This document shows positions 1-8,386 of a DNA stretch of 21,566 nt, piece by piece. Positions within the stretch are counted from its first letter, which is position 1; each line of letters begins with the position of its first letter. The translations under genes were made by a program, and so were the position numbers. Where the stretch lies: positions 1 to 21,566 of the forward strand of contig CBDUKB010000026.1 in NCBI GenBank assembly GCA_965367695.1, read 5' to 3'. Source of the DNA: Putridiphycobacter sp965367695 (GTDB lineage: Bacteria; Bacteroidota; Bacteroidia; Flavobacteriales_D; Crocinitomicaceae). The notes below the pieces were generated by a model that saw only the letters and a program-made list of their open reading frames with translations, was not told the DNA's origin and made no database searches.

Positions 1-151
1 GTGCTAAAAAACGCGCATCAAATTTTTGGTCATTTTCCTGAAAATGAGTTTGAATAATATGAAGGTCTTGTTTGCAGTTTTGAGACAAATTAGCTTGACT
101 CAATGATAGCATTGAAATAATTAAAGCAGGAATCAATAAAAGTATTTTCAT
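1..151 (-). CDS. N-terminus of an exported protein (cut by window edge)
   Basis: Reading leftward from an ATG at 151, an open frame of 50 codons runs off the window. It begins with a clear Sec signal peptide (Lys at residue 3, then a hydrophobic stretch ending in SLSQA). The mature part starts with a Cys followed by an acidic and aromatic pattern (CKQDL, then HIIQTHFQEN). Exported S41-type peptidases of Bacteroidota often start this way, but 50 residues are too few to decide, so the family is only a guess. It lies 77 bases downstream of the thioesterase on the same strand. A near-consensus -7 box (TATATTTC on the minus strand, 201-208) suggests it may have its own promoter. Confidence 0.6.
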   Translation of the reverse strand, partial: MKILLLIPALIISMLSLSQANLSQNCKQDLHIIQTHFQENDQKFDARFLA

Positions 152-228
152 TTTAGTAAAAAATTTGAAGTGGAAAGATAGAGATAAAATAGTGTTATAA
201 GAAATATAAAAAAATATTGAATTTATAA

Positions 229-774
229 TTATTGTTTCAATTCAATCTTTACATTTTCATCTTTTAATTCCACTAAATGGTCTTCAATAATAAAATTACC
301 TTCTTTGTATTTGGTATTTCTTGTTTCTGATTGTTCTTGTCTTCTGATACTTCGGGCATAGCGCCTTACTGCATTTACATCTTTTAAAATAATTCCTGGA
401 ATCGGCACACTTTCTCCCTTATCGTTTTTAGCGACCATGGTGAAATATGAAGAATTACAATGTTTTTTTTTACCCGTTTGAATGTTTTCTGCTTCTACTC
501 GAACACCCACTACCATTGAAGTCCTACCTGTAAAATTAATAGAAGCTTTGAGGGTTACCAATTCACCTACTTCAATTGGTTTTAAAAAATCGACTTTATT
601 TACAGATGCAGTCACACAATAATATCCAGAATGTTTTGACGCACATGCAAAAGCAATTTGATCCATTAAATTTAATATATAACCACCATGTATTTTACCA
701 CTAAAGTTTGAATTAGAGGGCAGCATTAATTGAGTAATGGTAATTCTTGAATCTTTTATTTCTTTATAATTCAT
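229..774 (-). CDS. Acyl-CoA thioesterase, hotdog fold (YciA/ACOT-like)
   Basis: A 181-residue cytosolic protein with one hotdog thioesterase domain over about residues 8-130. The signature is GKIHGGYILNLMDQIA at residues 26-41: the Gly-rich turn and Asp38 match the catalytic helix of the YciA/BFIT class, which hydrolyses acyl-CoA to free acid and CoA. The later pattern VDFLKPIEVGE followed by a Gly-Arg-Thr-Ser strand is the usual second half of the domain. The last 45 or so residues are charged and are not part of the core fold. Members of this class work as oligomers, usually on medium to long acyl chains; the substrate here cannot be told. The gene is single and diverges from the SpmAB-like gene. 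The ATG at 774 fits the family's normal N-terminus. Confidence 0.85.
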   Translation of the reverse strand: MNYKEIKDSRITITQLMLPSNSNFSGKIHGGYILNLMDQIAFACASKHSGYYCVTASVNKVDFLKPIEVGELVTLKASINFTGRTSMVVGVRVEAENIQTGKKKHCNSSYFTMVAKNDKGESVPIPGIILKDVNAVRRYARSIRRQEQSETRNTKYKEGNFIIEDHLVELKDENVKIELKQ

Positions 775-792
775 AATTTGCAGCTAATATCT

Positions 793-800
793 TAAATGTA
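793..800 (-). promoter_or_regulatory. Possible -7 box for the thioesterase gene
   Basis: The minus strand reads TACATTTA, seven of eight matches to the Bacteroidota -7 consensus TAnnTTTG, and would place transcription start about 12 bases before the ATG at 774. No TTG -33 element is seen at the usual spacing, so this is weak. Confidence 0.25.
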
Positions 801-854
801 ATAATTATTAATGGTTAATATAAATGCCCTATGGCCTTTTCTTCATTCACAATA

Positions 855-862
855 TATATTTG
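855..862 (+). promoter_or_regulatory. -7 promoter box for the SpmAB-like gene
   Basis: TATATTTG matches the Bacteroidota -7 consensus TAnnTTTG exactly. It lies in the divergent gap and would give a leader of roughly 58 bases before the GTG at 927. No clear TTG -33 element lies 19 bases upstream, so the call rests on the -7 box and its position. Confidence 0.4.
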
Positions 863-926
863 ATAGTATTTATCCATAAATGTTTGAGTTAAGGAAGAAG
901 TATTTAATTTAGAAAAAAAATTAAAA

Positions 927-2492
927 GTGGTATTAAATTATATTTGGATTGGATTTTTCTTGATTGCACTGATTGTGGCCATTGTAAAAACTATTGGTGG
1001 GGACATGGATGTATTCTCTGCCATAGTGAATAGTACCTTTGATATGGCAGAAACATCTTTTACGATAGCCATTGGTCTTACCGGCGTACTTTGTTTGTGG
1101 TTGGGCATTATGAAGATAGGTGAAGATGGGGGCGCCATTCGAATTTTATCTAAATTGGTCGGACCATTTTTCAATAAACTCTTCCCTGATTTACCTGAAG
1201 ATCATCCAGCAAGAGGTTCCATGTTAATGAATTTTTCGGCAAATATGTTGGGGTTAGACAATGCAGCAACTCCTATGGGCTTAAAAGCCATGAACGAAAT
1301 GCAATCTGTAAATCCAGATAAAGATACGGCAAGTAATGCGCAAATCATGTTTTTGGTATTGAACACTTCAGGCCTGACGCTAATTCCTGTAGCTGTGATG
1401 AATTACAGAAATTTATTTGGGGCTGAAAATCCTTCTGATATTTTTATTCCTATATTAATCTCAACTTTTTTTGCTTCTTTGATTGGCTTAATCACTGTGG
1501 CCATTTATCAAAAAATTAATTTATTCAATAAGGTGGTGTTGGCGTACCTTGGTGGACTTACATTAATCATTGTTGGAATACTGCTCTATTTTACCAATTT
1601 ATCTCCGGAAGAACTTGCCATTCAATCTAGTTTATTCAGCAGTATTGTTTTGTACGGATTGATATGTGCCTTTATCATTATGGCATTGGTAAAAAAGGTG
1701 AATGTATATGAATCTTTTATTGAAGGTGCCAAGGATGGTTTTGGCATTGCCATTAAAATCATCCCTTACTTGGTGGCTATTTTAGTTTCCATTGGTGTTT
1801 TTAGAGCTTCTGGAGCTTTAGAATTTGTTGTAGAAGGATTTAGATGGGTATTTGCCTTATTTACCTCGAGTACTGAATTTGTCGACGCCCTCCCTACAGC
1901 CTTATTAAGGCCATTAAGTGGTACTGGTTCACGGGGTATGATGTTAGATATTTTTGAGACCCATGGGGTTGATAGTTTCGCTGGAAAATTAAGTGCCACT
2001 TTGCAAGGAGCGACTGATACTACATTTTATATTGTGGCTGTTTATTTTGGATCTGTGGGAATTAAAAAAACAAGGTATGCGATAAAAGCTGGATTAATCG
2101 CTGATTTGGCTGGAATTGTTTCAGCTATTGTTATAGCGTATTTATTTTTCGGCTCAAGTATCAACCACAATCAAATGAGTCCAAATGAATTGGTAAATAA
2201 TTTTGAAACACATTGGAAGACAAGAGATTTTGAAAAACTTTCAAGCTTATTGGCTGATGACATTGTGATGTACGATCAAACTTACGATACCCTTGCCAAT
2301 GACAGACAGCAAGTAATTCAACTATTTTTTGAACCCGACCATTCAAGTACTTTTAAAAACAGCATTTTAAAGAAAGATGGACAGTTTTTTGGATTTATTA
2401 AGGCTTCGGGTGATACTTTTGGTAAAAAGAACGTTAAATTAGTCATAGAGCAGCAAAAAGTAACTGCGATTCAATATTTAGGAATTTTTTAA
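927..2492 (+). CDS. SpmA-SpmB fusion (nucleoside-recognition/Gate) membrane protein with C-terminal NTF2-like domain
   Basis: A 521-residue inner-membrane protein. Residues 1 to about 195 resemble spore maturation protein A and about 200-409 resemble SpmB, both Gate (nucleoside-recognition) domains. Visible hallmarks are the long conserved block around MLGLDNAATPMGLKAM (SpmA half) and the Arg-Pro-Leu-Ser-Gly-Thr-Gly-Ser-Arg-Gly stretch followed by GATDTTFY (SpmB half), with several hydrophobic segments between. Fused SpmAB proteins are widespread in non-sporulating Bacteroidota; their transported or sensed substrate is unknown. After the last membrane segment (AYLFFG) comes a soluble tail of about 112 residues with the pattern of an NTF2/SnoaL-like domain (Trp-Lys-Thr-Arg-Asp-Phe, then LLADDIVMYD). 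The tail is not part of the usual family. The start is GTG: an in-frame stop at 885 leaves no upstream ATG. The next gene follows after one base. Confidence 0.82.
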   Translation: MVLNYIWIGFFLIALIVAIVKTIGGDMDVFSAIVNSTFDMAETSFTIAIGLTGVLCLWLGIMKIGEDGGAIRILSKLVGPFFNKLFPDLPEDHPARGSMLMNFSANMLGLDNAATPMGLKAMNEMQSVNPDKDTASNAQIMFLVLNTSGLTLIPVAVMNYRNLFGAENPSDIFIPILISTFFASLIGLITVAIYQKINLFNKVVLAYLGGLTLIIVGILLYFTNLSPEELAIQSSLFSSIVLYGLICAFIIMALVKKVNVYESFIEGAKDGFGIAIKIIPYLVAILVSIGVFRASGALEFVVEGFRWVFALFTSSTEFVDALPTALLRPLSGTGSRGMMLDIFETHGVDSFAGKLSATLQGATDTTFYIVAVYFGSVGIKKTRYAIKAGLIADLAGIVSAIVIAYLFFGSSINHNQMSPNELVNNFETHWKTRDFEKLSSLLADDIVMYDQTYDTLANDRQQVIQLFFEPDHSSTFKNSILKKDGQFFGFIKASGDTFGKKNVKLVIEQQKVTAIQYLGIF

Positions 2493-2493
2493 A

Positions 2494-2958
2494 ATGTTTG
2501 GCAAAAAGAAAAAAAAGGAACAAATTCAAGGTAAAGTTAAGTTACAACCACTTGACTTTCCTGCAAAAGTATTGAGTGTTTGGTCCGAGGCAATTTCAGG
2601 AAATGAAAAGTGCTTAGAAATATTGTTAAAAAGCGAATACAAGGCTTTGGGCTTATTTGTCTACGCACTGCATTTAAAGGAAGACGCAAGGACTTGGTTA
2701 TTAGAAAATGGTTACGCTCATTTAATGGCCATGATTAATGGTGTGGAAGGGAACAAAAATGCCATTGCCTGGTTAGATGTTCACGGTTTTCATATATTAA
2801 AAAATATGGCTTTATCGGCCGACGGAGAAGTTGAAGGTTTTGAATGGTTGGTAAAAAACAACCACAAAGACATGGCCTTGATTTCAAAAAAGATTGAGCA
2901 TTTAAAAGATGAAATTGAAATGAACAATAATGATGTTCACCGCATTAGCCGCGATTAA
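2494..2958 (+). CDS. Conserved hypothetical cytosolic protein, Lys-rich N-terminus
   Basis: A 154-residue soluble protein of unknown function. It begins with MFGKKKKKEQ, has no signal peptide or membrane segment, and is otherwise a helical protein with two repeated-looking blocks: a Trp-Leu-x(2)-Asn/His-Gly pattern appears at TWLLENGYAHLMAMING and again at AWLDVHGFHILKNMALSADG. The tail (KHLKDEIE-type, ending HRISRD) is charged. The ATG lies one base after the SpmAB-like stop codon, so the two are probably translated from one message, suggesting a shared task at the membrane. Its last four bases overlap the end of the convergent cca gene. Proteins like this seem to occur in other Flavobacteriales, but I know of no assigned role. 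Confidence 0.7.
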   Translation: MFGKKKKKEQIQGKVKLQPLDFPAKVLSVWSEAISGNEKCLEILLKSEYKALGLFVYALHLKEDARTWLLENGYAHLMAMINGVEGNKNAIAWLDVHGFHILKNMALSADGEVEGFEWLVKNNHKDMALISKKIEHLKDEIEMNNNDVHRISRD

Positions 2959-4361
2959 TTCCTTAAACCATGGTTTTTACCAATTTCAATTAAAAAAGAA
3001 TAAGCTTCTTGGTAATTGTTTTTAATTTTCCCGTCTAATATAGCCTCTTTAATTTCAGCTTTTAGTTCTCCAACCAATTGACAAGGTTCCAAGTTAAAAG
3101 TTTTTATAATCTCTTGTCCTGTAATAGGTGGTTGGAAATTTCGTACATGGTCTTTCTCCTCTACTTCCTTTAATTTTAGCCGAACCTTTTGAAAGTTGTT
3201 TTTATATTTCTGAACTTTGAATTCATTTTTAGAAGTAATGTCTGCATTGCATAAAAGCATCAAGTCCTCAATATCATCTCCAGCTTCAAACAATAGTCTT
3301 CTAATGGCTGAATCGGTAACATTCCCTTTTACAAGCGCAATGGGACGCAAATGAAGGCGTACCAATTTTTGAACATATTTCATTTTATGATCCAAGGGCA
3401 ACTTCAATTTTTTAAATATCCCGCCTACCATTCTTGCCCCTACATCTTCATGTCCGTGAAAAGTGAAGCCCACTTTAGGGTTGAACCTTTTGGTTCTTGG
3501 CTTGGCAATATCGTGCATAATGGCCGCCCAACGCAACCATAAATCATTGGTATTTAAACTAATATTATCTAACACTTCCAAAGTGTGGTAAAAATTATCC
3601 TTATGACTTTTACCGTCAATGGTTTCTATCCCATACAAGTCCACCATTTCAGGAAAAAACTCCTTTAAAAGTCCACTATCAAATAACAATTTAAAACCCT
3701 TAGAAGGTACGGGCGATAATATGATTTTATTCAACTCATCTACTACTCTCTCAGTTGAAATAATCTGTAATCTTGCTGCATTTTCTTTCAAGGCTTTTCT
3801 TGCTTCCCATTCAATTTTAAAATTCAACTGCGTAGCAAAACGAATGGCCCTTAACATGCGCAGTGGGTCATCAGAAAAAGTAATACCAGGTGCTAAAGGG
3901 GTTCTAATAATTTTTTTAGCAATGTCTTCCAGTCCGTTAAACGGATCAATTACTTCACCAAAAGAACTCTCATTTAAACTAATTGCCAATGCATTAATGG
4001 TGAAATCTCGCCTATCTTGATCTTCTTTTAAAGTTCCTTTTTCAACCACTGGATTGCGAGAATCTTCGTTGTAAGACTCTTTTCTGGCCCCAACAAATTC
4101 TACTTCTATTTCATCAAATTTAAAGGCAGCTGTACCAAAAGTTTTATAAAAAGCGACTTTTTTCACACCCAAAGCATCAGCAACTTTTTCAGCTAAACTC
4201 AAACCATCTCCCAAAACAACAATATCTACATCTTTAGAAGGACGTTCTAGAACAATGTCTCGCACAAATCCACCAATGACAAATGATGAAAAATGATGTT
4301 CCTTTGAAACTTTAGAAATGGTTTCAAATAATTGATGGTTTAAATGACTTTTTAAATTCAA
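2955..4361 (-). CDS. cca: CCA tRNA nucleotidyltransferase with HD domain
   Basis: A 468-residue class II nucleotidyltransferase that adds or repairs the 3'-CCA end of tRNAs. The catalytic head shows the GGFVRD motif at residues 30-35 and the metal-binding pair Asp44 and Asp46 in KDVDIV, followed by the RRDFTINALA motif and a flexible-loop/neck region typical of poly(A) polymerase-type head domains (about residues 1-230). A C-terminal HD phosphohydrolase domain follows, marked by IMHDIAKPRTK and FHGHEDVGA; CCA enzymes with this domain can have phosphatase or phosphodiesterase activity. The length is usual for the Bacteroidota form. The gene starts 4 bases after tsaC, so the two tRNA-processing genes form a likely operon. 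Poly(A) polymerase is the main alternative, but the layout favours CCA addition. Confidence 0.92.
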   Translation of the reverse strand: MNLKSHLNHQLFETISKVSKEHHFSSFVIGGFVRDIVLERPSKDVDIVVLGDGLSLAEKVADALGVKKVAFYKTFGTAAFKFDEIEVEFVGARKESYNEDSRNPVVEKGTLKEDQDRRDFTINALAISLNESSFGEVIDPFNGLEDIAKKIIRTPLAPGITFSDDPLRMLRAIRFATQLNFKIEWEARKALKENAARLQIISTERVVDELNKIILSPVPSKGFKLLFDSGLLKEFFPEMVDLYGIETIDGKSHKDNFYHTLEVLDNISLNTNDLWLRWAAIMHDIAKPRTKRFNPKVGFTFHGHEDVGARMVGGIFKKLKLPLDHKMKYVQKLVRLHLRPIALVKGNVTDSAIRRLLFEAGDDIEDLMLLCNADITSKNEFKVQKYKNNFQKVRLKLKEVEEKDHVRNFQPPITGQEIIKTFNLEPCQLVGELKAEIKEAILDGKIKNNYQEAYSFLIEIGKNHGLRN

Positions 4362-4365
4362 AATA

Positions 4366-4932
4366 TTATTTTCTTAAAATATTTACAACTCCATTTTCTT
4401 CAATTTTAATGATTTTAGAAGGAGGGTTGTTCACTTTTTCAAAACTTGGGTCTACAATAAAATCTACCCCATTAATAATGGCCTTGTCAATTTCTTTATA
4501 CGTCTTGGGATAAGGTTCGTTTGACAAGTTTGCAGAAGTGGATATCAATCCATGACCCAGTTTTTGAATCAACTGATAACAAAAAGCGGTTTCTTGGTTT
4601 ATCATTCTGACAGCTATACTACCATCATTTCCCATTACTGAAGGCGCTACAAATTGCCCCTTAGGATATATAATAGTTAATGGCGTTGTGGCAAAATCTA
4701 TCAAGTCGTAACAAACATCAGGAATTATTTTAACATGCTTATTTAAAATCCTTTCGGCATTCACTAAAACAATAAAATGTTTGTCTGCCGTTCTTTTTTT
4801 TAGCTGATTAATCTTTTCAATTGCTGCAATATTATTCGGGTCACATCCTATTCCCCAAATGGTATCAGTGGGGTATAAAATTATTCCGCCCGCTTTAATC
4901 ACCTTAAAAGCTTGTTCAACTTGATTTTTCAC
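4366..4932 (-). CDS. tsaC: L-threonylcarbamoyladenylate synthase (Sua5/YciO/YrdC family)
   Basis: A 188-residue cytosolic enzyme that makes threonylcarbamoyl-AMP from threonine, bicarbonate and ATP, the first step of the t6A modification of tRNAs reading ANN codons. The YrdC fold is marked by GGIILYPTDTIWGIGCD near the N-terminus, the KKRTADKHFIVLV segment, SIAVRM in the middle and LISTSANLSNEPYP near residue 130-145. The length matches the short TsaC form without the Sua5 extension. The start codon is GTG; no in-frame ATG lies close by, and the family's usual N-terminus (a short helix before the GG motif) begins here. Co-transcribed with cca. The promoter box just upstream would place the 5' end of the message at or next to the GTG (see findings). 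Confidence 0.92.
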   Translation of the reverse strand: MKNQVEQAFKVIKAGGIILYPTDTIWGIGCDPNNIAAIEKINQLKKRTADKHFIVLVNAERILNKHVKIIPDVCYDLIDFATTPLTIIYPKGQFVAPSVMGNDGSIAVRMINQETAFCYQLIQKLGHGLISTSANLSNEPYPKTYKEIDKAIINGVDFIVDPSFEKVNNPPSKIIKIEENGVVNILRK

Positions 4933-4936
4933 GGTG

Positions 4937-4944
4937 CAAAAATA
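4937..4944 (-). promoter_or_regulatory. -7 promoter box directly before tsaC
   Basis: The minus strand reads TATTTTTG, an exact match to TAnnTTTG, ending only 4 bases before the GTG of tsaC. It overlaps the T-tract of the upstream terminator, so it may be a chance product of that tract. If used, the transcript would be leaderless or nearly so. Confidence 0.3.
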
Positions 4945-4976
4945 AAAAAAACCATCTATAAATAAATGGTTTTTTT
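4945..4976 (-). terminator. Rho-independent terminator of the T9SS cargo gene
   Basis: Perfect inverted repeat AAAAAAACCAT / ATGGTTTTTTT with a 10-base loop and a T-run in the minus-strand reading. It lies 20 bases after the stop of the 4996-6024 gene and separates it from tsaC. The symmetrical A and T tracts would allow use in both directions, but only the minus direction has a gene feeding into it. Confidence 0.75.
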
Positions 4977-4995
4977 AATTAAGGTTGGTTTTATA

Positions 4996-6024
4996 TTATT
5001 TAACAATTAATTTCTTGGTAATTATTTCTGCTCCAGCAGTGATTCTCACGAAGTACACGCCTGAACTCAATGTAGATAAATCAATATTGTTGATTTGACT
5101 TGCATTTGAATTAACATATACTACTTTTCCAATGGCATTCAATAATTCTATTTGACTTCCCGATTTATTTAGGGAAACTTTCACACTTTCATTTGCTGGA
5201 TTTGGATATAAACTTGAAGTAAAAACCTCATTTTTTATCGTCTCAGTAGACAAGTAATTTGGGTCTGCATCTTTCGACCAAACCATTTTCAAATAAATGG
5301 TACCCATATTTGGTATGGTTAAAACAATATCTCCATAAGTAAAAATTGGAAAATTACTTGTTGCGGTGTGGTAATAATTATAGGTGGTTCTTGTAATGGT
5401 AGCATTTCCAAATGGAGTGATCCCTGAAAGTGTTTCAATTGTTTTCACTCTTAAAGTATTTGTATAATTATTGTTGCCTGGTAATTTTAATTCTCCTACA
5501 CCGTCAGCGTCAATAGTAGCTGTTCCACTAATTGCTACCGTTCCGAAAACAGGAACCGTTGCTTCCCCCGCAATGGCATCAGAAATACTCGCACCATACG
5601 CAATTGGAAAAGGTAAACCACTTAATTGATCTGTATTATATTTAATGATGTAGTTCGAACCACCTGAAGTAAAAACAAAACCATGTGTAATTACATTACT
5701 CATGGTATTTTCAAAAAAGGTTTGAACCCCTGTATTAAAGTCTTCGTGGTAGGTTGCCGCGGAGAAATCACTTGCAAAAGTAGAATTTGCGATTGCAATT
5801 ACCTCGGTATTAAACAAGCCTGCATCATCCACCAAAATAATATTTGAAAAATCCCAAATGAGGCCAGTAGCATTTCCATTGACAGCATCTAAACTTGCAG
5901 TTGCAGTATCTACCTGATAGTACTGAAACATATCTCCGGTTGACAAAGTATCACTCAATAAAATTGATTGGGCATTCGACAAGCACGCACTTAATAAGGC
6001 AAAAGAAAGTATTAGTTTTTTCAT
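4996..6024 (-). CDS. Secreted protein with C-terminal T9SS type A sorting domain
   Basis: A 342-residue exported protein of unknown activity. Residues 1-18 are a Sec signal peptide (two Lys, hydrophobic core, ending LSNAQ). Residues about 20-260 are Thr/Ser/Asn-rich beta-type sequence with no catalytic motif I can name. The last 72 residues are a type A T9SS sorting domain: SLYPNPANESVKVSLN, a strand with IELLNAIGKVVY, LSTLSSGVYFVRI, and a final KKLIVK. Such domains direct passage through the outer membrane and are then removed, with the protein released or anchored at the surface. Its ATG is 4 bases from the ATG of the divergent transporter gene, so its promoter must lie inside the start of that gene. 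A terminator follows its stop. Confidence 0.85.
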   Translation of the reverse strand: MKKLILSFALLSACLSNAQSILLSDTLSTGDMFQYYQVDTATASLDAVNGNATGLIWDFSNIILVDDAGLFNTEVIAIANSTFASDFSAATYHEDFNTGVQTFFENTMSNVITHGFVFTSGGSNYIIKYNTDQLSGLPFPIAYGASISDAIAGEATVPVFGTVAISGTATIDADGVGELKLPGNNNYTNTLRVKTIETLSGITPFGNATITRTTYNYYHTATSNFPIFTYGDIVLTIPNMGTIYLKMVWSKDADPNYLSTETIKNEVFTSSLYPNPANESVKVSLNKSGSQIELLNAIGKVVYVNSNASQINNIDLSTLSSGVYFVRITAGAEIITKKLIVK

Positions 6025-6028
6025 TTTA

Positions 6029-8356
6029 ATGGATGTTTATTATTTTAATTACACACAAATTAACAACTTTGTAAACGAATTAAAAAATAATAAGTTGGTT
6101 GATTTAAAAAAATACGCAAAAATTGTACTGCTCCTTGTAGGCTTAGTCACACTATTTTTCATGTATAGTTTAAAAAACTTAAAATTTGATTACGATTTTA
6201 CAGCTTTTTACGCAGAGAATGATCCAGAAACAAAATTTTTTGAAGCACATAAAGAAAGGTTTGGAACAGACAATGATTTTGTATTCATGTCTATCGAAAA
6301 CGATCCAACTGTATTTGAAACTTCATTTTTAAACAAGGTAGCAGCTTTCGTTGAAGAATTGAAATTGGACTCTCTGGTTACCAATGTTTCCTGTTTAACA
6401 AATATGGAAGAGTATGTAAAAACACCTTACTCTCGGTTTGCGATTAAGGTGCCCTATTTAAATATTTGTGATACCTGCAATTATTTCAACGATTCCGCAC
6501 GCATATTTAAGAGACCAGAAATTACCACATTTTTCATTAATAAAGATGCCAGTGGTCTGATGGTAAAAATTGACCATTTGGAATATTTATCCAAAAGAAA
6601 GTGCGATTATTTAAAACAATCTATTGACCAATTAATCGAAAAATATGGCTTTGAACAATACCACTTGGCGGGTAGGGCTATTGGACAAAGTTATTATGTA
6701 GACATTATGAAATTTGAGACCATATTCTTTATCGGTCTTTCATTTATCCTCATTATTGTTTTTTTATATATCGCATTTAAATCCTGGTGGGGAATTTGGC
6801 TACCCTTGCTCATTGTTACATTTTCAATGTTGTGGATCATAGGTTTTATGGCTGCCATCAATGAACCGATTAATATTGTACTGACGGTTTTACCTTCCAT
6901 TATGTTTGTGGTTGCCATGTCTGATGTCATCCACTTAGTTTCAAAATACCTTGAAGAACTCAGATTGGGTACGCCAAAAAATGAAGCCGTCATAACTGCA
7001 TATAAAGAGGTTGGATTTGCTACACTTATGACTTCGGTTACCACTGCCATAGGGTTCTTGAGTTTGTTAACTGTTCCCATGCAAGCCATTAAAGTATTTG
7101 GAATTTATACAGCCATAGGTGTGCTGTTCGCTTTTATTCTTGCATACACTTTATTACCAGCATTGTTAATTTTGGTAAATCCACCCACTATAGTAGAGAA
7201 AAAAATCACCCAAAATTTTTGGTATAAAAAACTTCATGCTAGTTTCTTATTTATCATTCAATATAAATCAAAATTGTTTTGGTTTTTTATTGTCATAATC
7301 GGTTTGGGTGCCTATGGCATGACCAAAGTAAAGAACAACTATTTTTTATTAGAAGATTTGAAAGAAGATAATTTTATGCGTCAGCAATTCAATTATTTCG
7401 ACGAGACCTATATGGGACTCAGACCTTTTGAATTATCGGTTGAATTGGTGGACACCAATAAGTCGATATTTGATTATGAAGTATTGAGTAGTATCAATCG
7501 AATTGATAGCTTTTTAGAAAGTGATTATGGATTAAGTCAAACTTTTTCATTGGCAAAAGTTTTTAAAATTGCAAATAGAATTGAGCATGCAGGTCAATCA
7601 AAATACTATCAATTCCCTAATCAAGAAGAAACAGCAGGATTCTTAAAAACCTTATTAAAATTAAAGGATAAAAGTATGTTACTTGCTTTGGTTGATTCCT
7701 CCAATCACTTTACTCGAATTTCAAGTACAATGGGAGACATTGGAAAAATTGAGGCAGATAAAAAAACGAAACGTTTGAATGAATTCATTCAAACACAAAT
7801 CGATTCAACCTTAATTAGAACGCAAATAACAGGTACTGGTCATATTTTGGACACCAATATGGCATCCATATCTTTAAACCTTACCTTAGGCTTATTACTT
7901 GCCATTTTAATTGTCTCCCTGCTCATGGGATTTTTGTATAAAAATTTAAAGATGGTGTTGATTGCCTTGGTCCCTAATATTTTGCCTTTGCTATTTTTAG
8001 CTGCCATTTTAGGTTATGCTGGTATTGATTTGAAAGTATCGACTGCTATTATTTTTACCATTGCCTTTGGAATAGCTGTGGATGATACCATTCATTTTAT
8101 GAGTAAGTTTAAATTAGAATTAAACAAAGGTAAAACTCCTTTGTACGCGTTAAAAAGGACTTATCTTTCTACCGGAAGGGCCATTGTATTAACCACTTTG
8201 ATTATTTGTGCTGGTTTCTTACTCTTGTTATTCTCCGACTTCTTGGGCACCTTTTACATTGGTTTGTTGATTAGTTTAACATTAGTATTTGCCTTACTAG
8301 CAGACTTGTTACTATTACCTGTGTTAATCCTTTTATTCTACGGAAAGAAGTCGTAA
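6029..8356 (+). CDS. RND superfamily (MMPL-type) transporter
   Basis: A 775-residue inner-membrane protein with the duplicated RND layout: one membrane helix (about 30-50), a periplasmic domain (about 55-225), five helices (about 230-380), then a helix (about 405-425), a second periplasmic domain (about 430-605) and five more helices to the end. Each half carries the matching charged motif in a membrane helix, MSDVIHLVSKY at 297-307 and VDDTIHFMSKF at 684-694, which places acidic residues for proton-driven transport. This is the MMPL/hopanoid-or-lipid exporter branch rather than AcrB, and no adaptor or TolC gene is beside it. The first periplasmic domain holds a CxxC pair (CDTC). Substrate unknown; lipids or hydrophobic compounds are usual. 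The first 22 residues are atypical, so the true start could be a little downstream. Confidence 0.85.
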   Translation: MDVYYFNYTQINNFVNELKNNKLVDLKKYAKIVLLLVGLVTLFFMYSLKNLKFDYDFTAFYAENDPETKFFEAHKERFGTDNDFVFMSIENDPTVFETSFLNKVAAFVEELKLDSLVTNVSCLTNMEEYVKTPYSRFAIKVPYLNICDTCNYFNDSARIFKRPEITTFFINKDASGLMVKIDHLEYLSKRKCDYLKQSIDQLIEKYGFEQYHLAGRAIGQSYYVDIMKFETIFFIGLSFILIIVFLYIAFKSWWGIWLPLLIVTFSMLWIIGFMAAINEPINIVLTVLPSIMFVVAMSDVIHLVSKYLEELRLGTPKNEAVITAYKEVGFATLMTSVTTAIGFLSLLTVPMQAIKVFGIYTAIGVLFAFILAYTLLPALLILVNPPTIVEKKITQNFWYKKLHASFLFIIQYKSKLFWFFIVIIGLGAYGMTKVKNNYFLLEDLKEDNFMRQQFNYFDETYMGLRPFELSVELVDTNKSIFDYEVLSSINRIDSFLESDYGLSQTFSLAKVFKIANRIEHAGQSKYYQFPNQEETAGFLKTLLKLKDKSMLLALVDSSNHFTRISSTMGDIGKIEADKKTKRLNEFIQTQIDSTLIRTQITGTGHILDTNMASISLNLTLGLLLAILIVSLLMGFLYKNLKMVLIALVPNILPLLFLAAILGYAGIDLKVSTAIIFTIAFGIAVDDTIHFMSKFKLELNKGKTPLYALKRTYLSTGRAIVLTTLIICAGFLLLLFSDFLGTFYIGLLISLTLVFALLADLLLLPVLILLFYGKKS

Positions 8357-8361
8357 ATTTG
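8354..8361 (+). promoter_or_regulatory. -7 promoter box for the prohibitin-family gene
   Basis: TAAATTTG is an exact TAnnTTTG match that overlaps the stop codon of the transporter gene and would give a leader of about 20 bases. At the -33 position (8332-8334) the sequence is TTT rather than TTG. The prohibitin gene may therefore be transcribed alone as well as by read-through. Confidence 0.4.
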
Positions 8362-8386
8362 TGATTCAATAAAAACAGAAAAAAAC

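Noticed and set aside
927..2492. SpmA/SpmB likeness as a sign of sporulation
   Set aside because: Fused SpmAB proteins occur in many non-sporulating Bacteroidota, and no other sporulation gene is present.
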